Assembly: GCA_903905455.1 (NCBI GenBank) | Contig: CAIVGN010000047.1 | Coordinates: 1-64,000 of the forward strand | Direction of reading: 5' to 3' | Length of the DNA: 64,000 nucleotides | Source: an uncultured Archangium sp. | GTDB lineage: Bacteria > Myxococcota > Myxococcia > Myxococcales > Myxococcaceae | In this document: one piece after another, positions 27,450-37,114 of the stretch | Layout: every line of letters begins with the position of its first letter | Position numbering within the stretch: position 1 is the first letter of the stretch | The notes under the pieces: model-generated | What the model was told of the DNA's origin: nothing | The model's input: only the letters and a program-made list of their open reading frames with translations | The model's database searches: none | Made by a program: the position numbers and the translations under genes

Positions 27450-28216
27450 CGCCCGGGTACGAGCTCGGGCGGCCTCCCGGCAAGCAGCAACTCCACGCGG
27501 CGCTGGCCATGTCTCCCCAGCGCCTCGATCTCGCCGCGCTCGCCATCGCCCGCGTGCACCACCCCGATCTCGACCCCGGCCCTGCCCTCGCGCAGCTCGA
27601 CGCGCTCGCCGCCCGCGCCCGCGCGATCCCCGGGTCTCGCCTCGAGGCGGTGCTCGACGTGCTGGCCGAAGAGGGCTTTCGCGGCGACGCCGAGACCTAC
27701 GACGACCCGCGCAACAGCTGCCTCGACGTGGTGCTCGAGCGCCGCCGTGGCCTCCCCATCCTGTTGTCGGTGGTCTACCTGGAGGTCGGCTGGCGCGCCG
27801 GCGTGCAGTTCGACGGCCTCGCGCTGCCCGGGCACTTCATGGTGCGCCACCACCAGGCCTTCATCGACCCCTTCAACGGCGGCCGCGTCATCGCGCGCGA
27901 CCCGAAGTGGTCCGACGAAGACCTCCGCCCCGCATCGGTGGAGGCGATCTGCGTGCGCATGCTCAACAACCTGCGCGGCTCGTACCTGCGTCGCGGCCTC
28001 ACCGATCAGGCGCTGCGCGTCATCGACCTGCAGCTCGAGCTGCGCCCCCAGCACCCCGCGGAGCTGCGCGCCCGCGCGGAGCTGCTGGTGCGCCTGGGCG
28101 CTTTCGGCGCCGCCGTGACCGATCTCGAGCGCGTGCTGGCCGGCCGCCCTTCGGACGCGCCGGCGATTCAACGCACCATCGCCGCCCTGCGCGAGAAGGT
28201 CGGCCTGAGCCACTGA
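27446..28216 (+). CDS. SirB1/transglutaminase-like protein with TPR-type C-terminus
   Basis: A 256-residue protein of the SirB1 (transglutaminase-like core 2) family. The core reads DDPRNSCLDVVLERRRGLPI, then LSVVYLEVGWRAGVQFDGLA, PGHFMVRH and IDPFNGG. A cysteine, histidine and aspartate stand at the positions where a Cys-His-Asp triad would be. The last 90 residues contain TPR-like helices (LTDQALRVIDLQLELRPQHP). I used GTG 27446, which makes a GTGA overlap with the YiiX-like gene; ATG 27509 is an alternative nearer the conserved domain. Most members of this family lack a known activity. Its TGA is directly followed by the convergent stop of the kinase gene. Confidence 0.8.
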   Translation: MTPGYELGRPPGKQQLHAALAMSPQRLDLAALAIARVHHPDLDPGPALAQLDALAARARAIPGSRLEAVLDVLAEEGFRGDAETYDDPRNSCLDVVLERRRGLPILLSVVYLEVGWRAGVQFDGLALPGHFMVRHHQAFIDPFNGGRVIARDPKWSDEDLRPASVEAICVRMLNNLRGSYLRRGLTDQALRVIDLQLELRPQHPAELRARAELLVRLGAFGAAVTDLERVLAGRPSDAPAIQRTIAALREKVGLSH

Positions 28217-30385
28217 TCAACGACGGTCGTAGGTCGTCTTCCAGTAGCCCGTGCCCTCGCGGCAATACACCGCGGCCCAGTCAGCCTTGAATTGTGGGTC
28301 CGAGGCCCGCGGGTCCGAGCGGAACGCGGTGAACGGCAGCTTCAGCTCCTCGTTGGCCAGGAGCGTCCGCGTGCCCAGCCGGGTGACCACGTTGCTGGGC
28401 AGGCGCACCTCGCAGTTGCTGAGGCTGAACTGGTTCTGGTTGCGCAGCACCACCTGTCGCCGGCCCGTGGAGTTGGGCACCGAGAGCTGCACCGAGCCGA
28501 AGAGCTGCGTCACCGCGGGCCTCGCCGGCTCCACCGGCCGCACGGGCTCGACGGCCTTCACCGGCTCCACCACCTTGACGGGCTCGGGGTCGGCCACCCG
28601 CGCAGGGTCTGCCACCTTCGCCACCGGGGTCCTCGGCGCCACGGCCACCGGGGTCGCCTTCTTCGCCGCGACGTCCTTCGCCGCGTAGACCTTCTCCGGG
28701 AGCTTGGCGTCTTCGTCGAAGATCAGCGTGGCCAGCGAGCCCTTGACGCCCATCACCGCGGCGTGGCCGTACACCGGCCGCTGGCCGTCGGCCCCGGGCT
28801 CGCCCACCAGGTTGAAGCGATCGCCCTCGGACACCTTGTCCTTCTTCTCGAGGAGCATCAGGTCTTCGCCATCCTTGCGGAGCACCTTCCACACCTTGCC
28901 GTCGATGGTGAGGTGATCGATGACCACGGGCTCGGCGACCTTCACCGGCTCCGGGTCGGGAGCCTTCTGAGGCTCGGGGTCCTGGGCCGGCTCCTTCACG
29001 GGCGCGGGCTCGGGATCCCTCACGGCGGCCACCACGGGCTCCTTCTTCGGAGCCGGGTCGTCCTTCGGGCCCAGGATGAACGCCGCGCCGCCGGCGAGCG
29101 CGATGAAGGCGAGCAGCCCGACGATGATCAACGGGGTCCGGCTCTTCGGCGCGGCGATGGCCTCCGGCAGGTCGTCTTCCGGGGGCGGCAGCGCGGCCAC
29201 CGACTTCGCCTTCGGGGCCAGCGACTTCGCGCGCGGGGGCGGCGCGGCTTCCGGCGGCGCGGGCTGCGCCACCGACATCGCGCGCTGCGCCGCGGTCATC
29301 GCCTGGCCCGAGGCGGTCTGCTTCGGGGGCTGCGCCGACTGCGAGGGCCGCATGAAGGTCCCCTCGAACTCGGGCTCCTCCGCCGGGGCCGCCTCGGCCA
29401 CGCCCTTGCGGCGCATCAGCGAGAGCTTCGACTGCAGCTGCCGCTCGGCCGCGAACTCCTCGGGGCACATGGCGCGCACGTAGTTGCCCACGTCTTCGGC
29501 GCCGACCGTCAGTTGCTCGCGCACCGCCAGCTCGTTGAGCGCGCGGGCGAAGTCGTCGGCGCGCTGGTACCGGGCCGAGGGCTCCTTGGCGAGCGCCCGC
29601 ATCACGATCTGGTCGAGCATCGGCGAGATGTCCGGCCGCACCGAGATCAGCGACGGCACCTCGGCCACCGCCATCTGGGCCACCATCTCGCTCATCGTGC
29701 CGCCCGCGTACATCGACCGGCCGGCGAGCATCTCCCACACCACGATGCCCGACGAGAAGATGTCCGAGCGGTGATCGACCTGCTTGGCCAGCGCCTGCTC
29801 CGGCGACATGTAGCCCAGCTTGCCCATCACCGTGGAAGGCAGGGTCTGCTTCGAGCGCGCCGTGCTCTTGGCGAGGCCGAAGTCGATCACCTTCACCTCG
29901 CCCTCGTACGAGACCATCACGTTCTGCGGCGAGACGTCGCGGTGCACGATGCCCAGGGGCATGCCGTCGGCGCCCACCTTGCGGTGCGCGTAGCCCAGCG
30001 CCTCGTTCATCTTCTGGGCAATGAACACCGCCATGGCGATGGGCATCACCGCGCGCTGCCGCTCGACCCGCGTCTCCACCCGCGAGAGATCGACGCCCGG
30101 CACGTACTCGATGGCCATGTACAGCACGCCATCGGTCTCCCCCATGTCGTAGACCTGCGCGATGCTCGAGTGCGTCAACTGCACCAGCACCCGGGCCTCG
30201 TGGTGGAAGCGATCGATGAAGTTCGGGTCGCCCATCAGGTTCGGCAGCACCGTCTTGACGATGCACAGCTTCTCGAACCCCGCCGCCCCGGTGAGGCGCG
30301 CCAGGTGCACCTCCCCCATGCCCCCCTGCCCGAGCATGAACAGGAGCTGGTACCGGCCCAGCATCCGACCTTCTTGGTTCGTCAT
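28217..30385 (-). CDS. Membrane Ser/Thr protein kinase with Pro-rich linker and novel C-terminal domain
   Basis: A 722-residue Hanks-type kinase. The kinase domain (residues 1 to about 280) is complete: GQGGMGEVHLA loop, VKTV lysine, IVHRDVSPQNVMV catalytic loop, VIDFGLAKS, and GYMSPEQA. One membrane helix (TPLIIVGLLAFIALAGGAAF) follows a long Pro/Ala linker. Outside lies an acidic PEP/PVK-rich stretch with repeated VEPV units, an SH3-like region (WKVLRKDGEDLMLLEKKDK) and a C-terminal beta-rich segment ending near the stop that I do not recognise. Such kinases are abundant in myxobacteria and phosphorylate regulators in response to external cues. ATG 30385 was preferred to GTG 30394. Confidence 0.92.
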   Translation of the reverse strand: MTNQEGRMLGRYQLLFMLGQGGMGEVHLARLTGAAGFEKLCIVKTVLPNLMGDPNFIDRFHHEARVLVQLTHSSIAQVYDMGETDGVLYMAIEYVPGVDLSRVETRVERQRAVMPIAMAVFIAQKMNEALGYAHRKVGADGMPLGIVHRDVSPQNVMVSYEGEVKVIDFGLAKSTARSKQTLPSTVMGKLGYMSPEQALAKQVDHRSDIFSSGIVVWEMLAGRSMYAGGTMSEMVAQMAVAEVPSLISVRPDISPMLDQIVMRALAKEPSARYQRADDFARALNELAVREQLTVGAEDVGNYVRAMCPEEFAAERQLQSKLSLMRRKGVAEAAPAEEPEFEGTFMRPSQSAQPPKQTASGQAMTAAQRAMSVAQPAPPEAAPPPRAKSLAPKAKSVAALPPPEDDLPEAIAAPKSRTPLIIVGLLAFIALAGGAAFILGPKDDPAPKKEPVVAAVRDPEPAPVKEPAQDPEPQKAPDPEPVKVAEPVVIDHLTIDGKVWKVLRKDGEDLMLLEKKDKVSEGDRFNLVGEPGADGQRPVYGHAAVMGVKGSLATLIFDEDAKLPEKVYAAKDVAAKKATPVAVAPRTPVAKVADPARVADPEPVKVVEPVKAVEPVRPVEPARPAVTQLFGSVQLSVPNSTGRRQVVLRNQNQFSLSNCEVRLPSNVVTRLGTRTLLANEELKLPFTAFRSDPRASDPQFKADWAAVYCREGTGYWKTTYDRR

Positions 30386-30430
30386 CGCGGGCACTCTACC
30401 GATTGGCTGTCGACAGGCATGGTTTCGGTC

Positions 30431-30459
30431 AGGACATTGGTCTGCAGGTGGTGTATATG
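30431..30459 (+). promoter_or_regulatory. Sigma70-type promoter of the tRNA-Arg gene
   Basis: AGGACA at 30431-30436 and TATATG at 30454-30459 are separated by exactly 17 bases. The -35 matches TTGACA at four of six positions and the -10 resembles TATAAT. Transcription would begin about 14 bases before the mature tRNA 5' end. No gene is encoded in the 95 bases between the kinase start and the tRNA. Confidence 0.5.
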
Positions 30460-30479
30460 GGGTCGCCGTCGCAGCGAAT

Positions 30480-30553
30480 GGTCTCGTAGCTCAGCTGGAT
30501 AGAGTACTGGCCTCCGAAGCCAGGGGTCGTGGGTTCGAATCCCGCCGGGACCG
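30480..30553 (+). tRNA. tRNA-Arg (anticodon CCG)
   Basis: A complete 74-base cloverleaf. The acceptor strands GGTCTCG and CGGGACC pair at all seven positions with one G-U. The D stem is GCTC/GAGT. The anticodon stem is CTGGC/GCCAG with loop CTCCGAA, giving anticodon CCG, which reads CGG (Arg). The T arm is GTGGG-TTCGAAT-CCCGC. The discriminator is G and CCA is not encoded. Confidence 0.97.
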
Positions 30554-30559
30554 CTGAAA

Positions 30560-30599
30560 CCGCCGCATCCGCAGTTGCCGGGTGCGGCGGTTTTCTTTT
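30560..30599 (+). terminator. Rho-independent terminator after tRNA-Arg
   Basis: An 8-base GC stem, CCGCCGCA (30560-30567) pairing with TGCGGCGG (30583-30590), is followed directly by TTTTCTTTT. It begins seven bases after the tRNA, so it should end the tRNA transcript and separate it from ald. Confidence 0.9.
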
Positions 30600-30667
30600 G
30601 CGAATTCAAGCGGTTGCGGCGCAAGGTGTCCGCGCTTTTCGCCCCCCCAAAAAAACTGGAGTTCTCC

Positions 30668-31810
30668 GTGATCGTTGGCGTTCCGAAAGAAATCAAGACG
30701 CGCGAGTACCGCGTGGGCATGACCCCGGCCATTGCCAAGGCCTACATCGACGCCCAGCACCAGGTGCTCGTCGAAAAGGGGGCCGGCGAGGGCGCGGGCA
30801 TCACCGACGCCGACTACGAGAAGGTCGGGGCGAAGATCGTCAAGGGCGCCGACGAGCTGTGGAAGCGCGCCGAGATGATCGTCAAGGTCAAGGAGCCCAT
30901 CGAGCCCGAGTACAAGCGCATGCAGCCGGGGCAGATCATCTACACCTACTTCCACCTCGCGGCGGTGCCCGAGCTGGCGAAGGTGCTGCTGGCCAGGAAG
31001 ATCGCGGCCGTGGCCTACGAGACCATTCAGCCGGAAGACGGCTCGCTGCCGCTGCTCAAGCCCATGTCCGAGGTCGCCGGGAAGATGGCGATCCAGGTCG
31101 GGGCGACGTCGCTCGAGAAGGCCCACGGCGGCAAGGGCATCTTGCTGGGCGGCGTGCCCGGCGTGCGCAACTCCAGGGTCACCATCCTCGGCGGCGGCGT
31201 CGTCGGCACCTGCGCGGCGAAGGTAGCCGTGGGCATGGGCGCTGACGTCACCATCCTCGACGTCAACCTCGACCGCCTCACCTACCTCGACGACATCTTC
31301 CAGGGCCGCCTCAAGACCCTGATGAGCGACTCGCTGAACATCGCCGCGTGCGTGCGCGAGGCCGACCTCGTCGTCGGCGCGGTGCTCATCCCCGGCGCCA
31401 AGGCCCCCAAGCTCGTGTCCAGGGAGCTGATCAAGGAGATGTCGAAGGGCTCCGTCGTCGTCGACGTCGCCGTCGACCAGGGCGGCTGCATCGAGACCAT
31501 CAAGGCCACCACCCACGACAACCCGACCTACGAGGTCTCCGGCGTCATTCACTACGGCGTGGCCAACATGCCCGGCGCCGTGCCCATGACCTCGACCTTC
31601 GCCCTGACCAACGCCACCCGCCCGTACGGACGGAAGATCGCCGACCTGGGCCTGGCCGCGGCCATCAAGTCTGACGCCGCCCTCGCCCGCGGCCTGAACA
31701 CCTTCGGAGGCCACGTCACCTACGAGGCCGTCGCCCGCGACCTCGGCTACGACTACCTCCCCATCCTCGACGCGCTCCATGGCAAGGGTGGCCAGGGCAA
31801 GCGCAAGTAA
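30668..31810 (+). CDS. ald: Alanine dehydrogenase
   Basis: A 380-residue NAD-dependent alanine dehydrogenase that interconverts L-alanine and pyruvate plus ammonia. The start is GTG 30668, preceded by GGAG about seven bases upstream; the protein begins [20 protein letters not shown]. Substrate residues lie in [11 protein letters not shown] (lysine) and [14 protein letters not shown] (histidine). The nucleotide site reads [20 protein letters not shown], followed by DVNLDRL. The [18 protein letters not shown] segment is the family signature near the C-terminus. It would help amino-acid catabolism, which fits a protein-consuming bacterium. It is transcribed alone. Confidence 0.96.
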   Translation: MIVGVPKEIKTREYRVGMTPAIAKAYIDAQHQVLVEKGAGEGAGITDADYEKVGAKIVKGADELWKRAEMIVKVKEPIEPEYKRMQPGQIIYTYFHLAAVPELAKVLLARKIAAVAYETIQPEDGSLPLLKPMSEVAGKMAIQVGATSLEKAHGGKGILLGGVPGVRNSRVTILGGGVVGTCAAKVAVGMGADVTILDVNLDRLTYLDDIFQGRLKTLMSDSLNIAACVREADLVVGAVLIPGAKAPKLVSRELIKEMSKGSVVVDVAVDQGGCIETIKATTHDNPTYEVSGVIHYGVANMPGAVPMTSTFALTNATRPYGRKIADLGLAAAIKSDAALARGLNTFGGHVTYEAVARDLGYDYLPILDALHGKGGQGKRK

Positions 31811-31840
31811 CCGCGCCGCCCGCAGTGTCAGATTGACGCG

Positions 31841-31876
31841 GCCCGTGGCGCAGCTCCCTGCTGCTGTGTCACGGGC
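31841..31876 (+). other. Inverted repeat downstream of ald
   Basis: GCCCGTG (31841-31847) and CACGGGC (31870-31876) form a perfect 7-base inverted repeat with a 22-base loop, about 30 bases after the ald stop. There is no T-run, so it is not a classical terminator. It may stabilise or stop the ald message. The rest of the 240-base gap before the sigma-factor gene shows nothing I can name. Confidence 0.35.
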
Positions 31877-32049
31877 TTCGCACTTCGCGGGCCCTGGATG
31901 ACCTGAATTCGCTTGCTTGACGCGCCCAGGCAATCGGCACGGGCCATGCTCGTGTGGTGCCCGGGGGTGGCGGGCCGGCCTCGCTCCCCTTTTCGGAATG
32001 CGCACCCCCCGGCGCGCGTTGGCGCGGTTCGGGTCACGAGAGGGAGTTC

Positions 32050-32667
32050 ATGATGTTTGGTCTTTCGCGCAGCACGCAGCACCGGACCCAGTTCGAAGCC
32101 CTGCTGGCGCCGTGGCTCGACCCGCTCTACGCCTCGGCGCTCCGGCTCACGCGCCACGAGGGCAACGCGCAAGATCTCGTGCAGGACACCGTGATGCGGG
32201 CCTGGCGCTTCTTCGAGAAGTTCGAGAAGGGCACCAACTTCCGCGCGTGGATCTTCAAGATCCTCACCAACACCTTCATCAACAGCTACCGCCGCAACAC
32301 CCGCGAGCGCAGCCTGCAGGACGAGTCGGAGCGCCAGTCGGTCGAGGCCCGCTTCTTTTCTTCGGAGCTGACCGAGCAGACCCAGAACCCCGAGGCCCAC
32401 CTCGTCGACCGGCTGATGAGCGAAGACGTGATCAAGGCCATCGACGGCCTGTCCATCGACTTCCGCATGGTGGTGATCCTCGCTGACCTCCAGGAGTTCT
32501 CGTACAAGGAGATCGCGGAGATCCTCGACATCCCCGTGGGTACGGTGATGAGCCGGCTGTTCCGCGGCCGCAAGCAACTGCAGAAGGTGCTCCTGGCCCG
32601 CGAAGAATTGCCGGCCTCCCCGGCAATCGACTTGAACGCCTTCCGCGAGAGGAAGAAGCTCGCCTGA
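32050..32667 (+). CDS. ECF-type RNA polymerase sigma factor
   Basis: A 205-residue sigma70-family ECF factor. Region 2 includes LYASALRLTRHEGNAQDLVQ and FRAWIFKILTNTFINSYRR; region 4 has LQEFSYKEIAEILDIPVGT and VMSRLFRGRKQLQK. The start ATG 32050 has a strong GAGGGAG ribosome-binding site. A Glu/Gln-rich linker separates the two regions. The next gene, 25 bases on, encodes a zinc-finger membrane protein that likely holds this factor inactive until a signal arrives. The target promoters are unknown. Confidence 0.93.
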   Translation: MMFGLSRSTQHRTQFEALLAPWLDPLYASALRLTRHEGNAQDLVQDTVMRAWRFFEKFEKGTNFRAWIFKILTNTFINSYRRNTRERSLQDESERQSVEARFFSSELTEQTQNPEAHLVDRLMSEDVIKAIDGLSIDFRMVVILADLQEFSYKEIAEILDIPVGTVMSRLFRGRKQLQKVLLAREELPASPAIDLNAFRERKKLA

Positions 32668-32692
32668 AGACGTGTTGTGGCGTCAGGCACCC

Positions 32693-33481
32693 ATGAACTG
32701 TCGCGACCTCGAAACCGAGCTGACCCCGTACCTCGACGGCGAACTGCCGGCGGGGGCGCGCGTCGAATTCGAGGCCCACCTCGCCAGCTGCCCCACCTGT
32801 CCCCGGAACGTCGAGGTCGAGCGGCACAACCTCTCGATGATCCGCGCCGCGGCGAAGGCCGCCGCCCCCGTCGCCCCTGAGGACTTCAAGCTCAAGCTGC
32901 TGGCCTCGCTGCGCACCGACAGCGAGCGTCAACGGCGCGGGCGCCTGCAGCAGCTCACCGCGATGGCCGCCGGGGTCACCCTGGCGATGGTCGTGGGGCA
33001 CCAGGCCTACCGCAGCCACCAACGCCGCCTGTACGAGCAAGACGCGGCCATGCGCCACGCGCGCCAGTTCCCGCTGGAGATCGAGCAGTCGCCGGAGGCC
33101 ATCGAGCGCTGGTTCGGCGGCAAGGTCGACTACCGCGTGAGCGTGCCCCGGTTCCCCAACGCTCGGGCCACCGGGGCCCGGCTGCTCCAGGTTCGCGACA
33201 AGCCCGCCGCCTACATCCGCTACGACGCGCCCCGGCAGATGGGCCTCTTCGTCTACGGCGACGATCACGACGTCGACGTGGGCACCGAGCCCGCCATGGC
33301 CACCAGCAACGGCTACAACGTCGTCAGCTGGCGCGAGGGCGACGTGGTCTACCAGCTGGTCACCGATCTCGACGAGCAGGACATCCGCGGCCTCGTGCCC
33401 GGCAGCCAGCCGGCCCCGTCCGAGTCACTGCCGCCCCAGCCGACCACGCTCGACGTGCGGCCCGCGTCCTTTCAGCACTGA
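32693..33481 (+). CDS. Zinc-finger anti-sigma factor (transmembrane)
   Basis: A 262-residue protein. The N-terminal zinc anti-sigma domain contains Cys3, then YLDGELPAGARVEFEAHL and SCPTC, giving the H-x3-C-x2-C signature. A weakly hydrophobic helix (QLTAMAAGVTLAMVVGHQAY) around residues 85-105 probably crosses the membrane. The outer domain begins near residue 120 and includes YRVSVPRFPNARATGARLLQ and YIRYDAPRQMGLFVYGD; I do not recognise it by name. It should bind and inhibit the ECF factor coded just upstream, releasing it on an envelope or redox signal. The arrangement is the usual operon for this pair. Confidence 0.87.
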   Translation: MNCRDLETELTPYLDGELPAGARVEFEAHLASCPTCPRNVEVERHNLSMIRAAAKAAAPVAPEDFKLKLLASLRTDSERQRRGRLQQLTAMAAGVTLAMVVGHQAYRSHQRRLYEQDAAMRHARQFPLEIEQSPEAIERWFGGKVDYRVSVPRFPNARATGARLLQVRDKPAAYIRYDAPRQMGLFVYGDDHDVDVGTEPAMATSNGYNVVSWREGDVVYQLVTDLDEQDIRGLVPGSQPAPSESLPPQPTTLDVRPASFQH

Positions 33482-33541
33482 GCGCGGGGGTTGGCGTTTC
33501 GTTGACCCCCTGTGATGCGCCAACTAGCCTCCGCCACACCC

Positions 33542-35173
33542 ATGTCGAATTCAGTGCTGATCGTCGAGAAAGACCTCGTGTTGATGAAGGACCTCCGCGA
33601 GGCGCTGCAGGGCCGAGGCTTCGAAGTTGACGAGACCACCGACGGGAAAGGCGCCCCCGAGCTCATCCGGAGGAAGAAGCCCGGCGTCGTCGTGCTCGCC
33701 GTCGATCTCGACGCGGGCCAGAACGGCTACATCATCTGCAAGAAGCTCAAGAGCGACGACGACCTGAAGGGCGTGCCGGTGTTGATCATCGGCGACCCCA
33801 AGGGCTTCGCGCAGCACCAGAAGCTCAAGACCCGCGCCGAGGAATACCTGGGCAAGCCGCTCGCCGCGAGCGCGCTCGTCGAGGGCATCGGCAGAATGAT
33901 CGGCTTCCCCGAGTTCTCCCCGCCCGTCGAGGAGAGCTTCGACGCGGGCTCCCTGCTCGAGGAAGACAGCAGCGAGATCGCCCTCGACGCCCCGCTCGAG
34001 GAGATCGCCAACTCGGAAGCCGACATGGCGATGGTGGACTCGATGTTCGACGAGAAGCCCTCGGAGCCGCCCCCGGTCGAGGAAGAGATCAGCCTCTCGA
34101 CCCCCGACCTCGACCTCGAGCAGTCCGAGTCGGACTACCCCGTCGAGAAGACCGTGGTGGGCTTCCTGCCCCCCACCCCGGCCTCCACCCTCCCCGCCCC
34201 GGTCAAGACCTTCCAGTCCTCGCCGTCCATCGCCGACAGCAGCGAGCTGCGCTCGAAGGTGACCGAGCTGACCGGCGCCCTCGAAGAATCGCGTGGCCGC
34301 AGCGAGGAGCTCGAGGCCAAGGTGCGCGAGCTCGAAGGTGAGCTCGAGTCGAAGAGCACCGAGCTCGAGACCGCGCGTGCCTCGCCGGGCAAGGCCGACA
34401 ACAAGGAGGTCTTCGCGCTGCGCGACGCCGGCACGAAGAAGGACAAGGAGATCCTCCGCCTCAAGAACGAGCTCAACGCCAAGGAACAGGAGATCCTCGA
34501 GCTCCACGAGAAGGAGAACTCGATCGAGCAGCAGATCTCGGAGTCGAGCGGCGAGATCGCCAAGAAGGACGCACAGATCAAGACGCTCCAGGCCAAGGGC
34601 GACCAGCTCGCCGCCGAGCGCAAGAAGGTCGACCAGCAGCTGCTCTCGTCCAAGGAAGAGGCGCGCTCCGCCTCGGCCCGGCTCCAGACGTTGCAGGGTG
34701 ACTTCGACGGGCTCCAGCAGCGCGTCGCCGAGCTCGACGGCCAGTCTGACGGGCTCAAGGCCAGCCAGCAGGAATCGGAGACGGCCCGCCAGGCCGCCGA
34801 GTCGGACCTCGCCGAGGCCCGGGGCGAGATCGAGGCCATCAAGTCCCAGCTCGACGAGCGCTCGCGCGAAGCAGACGAGGTCCGCTCGCAGCTCGAGCAG
34901 GCCCAGATCGACCTCGACTCCGCCCGCACCCAGCTCAGCTCGCAGGCCACCAGCTTCGCCGACGAGATCAGCACCCTGCGCCAGCGGTTGGCCGACGTCG
35001 AATCGGCCAGCACCCACGCCGAAGAGAAGGCCGCGCGCGCCCAGTCGCGCCTCAAGGCCCACCAGGACCAGATCGAGCGCCTGCGCAGCTCCCTGCAGCA
35101 GGCCATGGACACCCTCGCCGAGTCGTCCGGCGAGGGCGAGGACCTCGACCTCGACGAGCTCGCCGAGGCCTGA
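33542..35173 (+). CDS. frzS: FrzS-like gliding-motility protein (pseudo-receiver plus coiled coil)
   Basis: A 543-residue protein. Residues 1-125 form a receiver-like domain with the segments VDETTDGKGAPELIRRKKPG, VVLAVDLDAGQNGYIICKKL and IIGDPKGFAQHQKLK. I recognise these as very close to Myxococcus FrzS, an S-motility protein that moves between cell poles. The acidic pocket and switch residues are atypical (VEKD in place of two aspartates), as in FrzS, so phosphorylation may not be used. An acidic linker is followed from about residue 230 by a long coiled coil rich in Glu, Lys and Gln, with an acidic tail. ATG 33542 was chosen over the start at 33512. The related AglZ is much longer. Confidence 0.85.
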   Translation: MSNSVLIVEKDLVLMKDLREALQGRGFEVDETTDGKGAPELIRRKKPGVVVLAVDLDAGQNGYIICKKLKSDDDLKGVPVLIIGDPKGFAQHQKLKTRAEEYLGKPLAASALVEGIGRMIGFPEFSPPVEESFDAGSLLEEDSSEIALDAPLEEIANSEADMAMVDSMFDEKPSEPPPVEEEISLSTPDLDLEQSESDYPVEKTVVGFLPPTPASTLPAPVKTFQSSPSIADSSELRSKVTELTGALEESRGRSEELEAKVRELEGELESKSTELETARASPGKADNKEVFALRDAGTKKDKEILRLKNELNAKEQEILELHEKENSIEQQISESSGEIAKKDAQIKTLQAKGDQLAAERKKVDQQLLSSKEEARSASARLQTLQGDFDGLQQRVAELDGQSDGLKASQQESETARQAAESDLAEARGEIEAIKSQLDERSREADEVRSQLEQAQIDLDSARTQLSSQATSFADEISTLRQRLADVESASTHAEEKAARAQSRLKAHQDQIERLRSSLQQAMDTLAESSGEGEDLDLDELAEA

Positions 35174-35176
35174 GCC

Positions 35177-36312
35177 TTACTTGTCGTCGTCGCGCTTCGG
35201 CGCGGCCTTCTTCTCCATCTGCTTCTTGGCCAGCATCTGCACGCTGCCCGGAACGTTCTTGTCCTTGGCCAGGCCCTTCACGTCGTGCTCGTGGAGGGTC
35301 GTCATCAGGCGCATGGACACGCCCTGCGGCACCTTGGGGTTCTTCACCAGGGCCAGCTTGATGGCGTACTTCCGCAGCCACTCGCGGTTGGAATAGATCA
35401 CCCGCAGCACGTCGTCGATGCAGGTCTTGCTCTGGGCCTGGGTGAGCACCTCGCCGTCGGTGATGCGCGGGCTGCGAATGACGGCCACCGAGACCAGCTT
35501 GTTCGAGTCGCGGATCAAGATGCCCCGCGCCTCCTTGTTGCCCTTGGTCGCGAGCTTGATCTTCTCGGACACGTTCATCGACATGATGCGCTTGCTCAAC
35601 GAGAGCTTCTTGGTCTCCTCCATCGGCGGAGCGGCCTCGTCGGCCTCCGCGGCGTCGGGCATGCCGAACTCCTGCATCAACTGGTCGGCCGTCGGGCCCT
35701 GCTGGGGCGGAGGCTGGGTGGCCGCCTGGGGCCCGAAGAGGCGCACCTTCGCCTCCATCATCTGGGGCACGTCGTCGAGGATCAGCCCGCTGCGAACCGC
35801 GAAGTCGCAGATGCCGTCGATCAGCGCGCCCACGGCGTTGGGGTTGCGCGAGAGGCTGCGCAAGATGCCGTCGTGCCGGAGGATGCGCAGTTGGTTTTGG
35901 CCGATGACCTCGGCGGTGCGCTTGCTGCAGTTCTCGGCGATGGCCGCGATGGCGTCGTCGGGCGTGGCGCCGTTGAGCACCAGCATCTCGGCGTAGACAT
36001 CGTTGTTCGCGTACAGCCGCGTGAACCAACCCAGCACCGGCGGGTGTACCTCCTCGTCGCGAAAGCCCGAAGACGCGGTGCGGTCCTGCAGGGCGCTGGC
36101 GGTCTTGAGCACCTGCTCACGAACGCTCGCCTCGGGATCGTACGAGAGGATGAACAGCACGCTGAGCATGTCGGCCGGGTTGAGCGGGATGAAGGCCTTG
36201 GCCGCCATCATCCGCAGGGGAACCGGGGCCTTCGGGTCGACGTGCTTCTTCATGTTCTCCGGCAGGAAGTCGGCCGTGATGGGGCAGACCTGCGCGGGGT
36301 CGAACGACTCGG

Positions 36313-36316
<4 letters not shown>
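35177..36316 (-). CDS. Unknown helical-repeat protein
   Basis: A 379-residue soluble protein that I cannot assign. The N-terminal 210 residues look like HEAT-type helical hairpins ([20 protein letters not shown] and [20 protein letters not shown]). A Pro/Gln/Glu-rich linker near residue 230 follows, then a second helical unit ([20 protein letters not shown] and [20 protein letters not shown]). The C-terminus is lysine-rich. No signal peptide or membrane helix is visible. The start overlaps nothing, but its stop is 3 bases from the convergent frzS stop, and its ATG overlaps the stop of coaX. A scaffold role is possible but is only a guess. Confidence 0.7.
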
Positions 36317-37080
<764 letters not shown>

Positions 37081-37114
37081 GGGGCCGATGTTAGCGCCGC
37101 CCCCGCGCCCCCGG

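Noticed and set aside
30480-30668. tRNA-Arg as an integration site for a genomic island starting at ald
   Set aside because: No integrase or repeated tRNA 3' end is found downstream, and ald and the following genes match their surroundings in base composition.
32672-32692. Anti-sigma gene starting earlier at 32672
   Set aside because: The extra residues are not conserved-looking. The ATG at 32693 places the first zinc-site cysteine at residue 3, as is typical of zinc anti-sigma factors.
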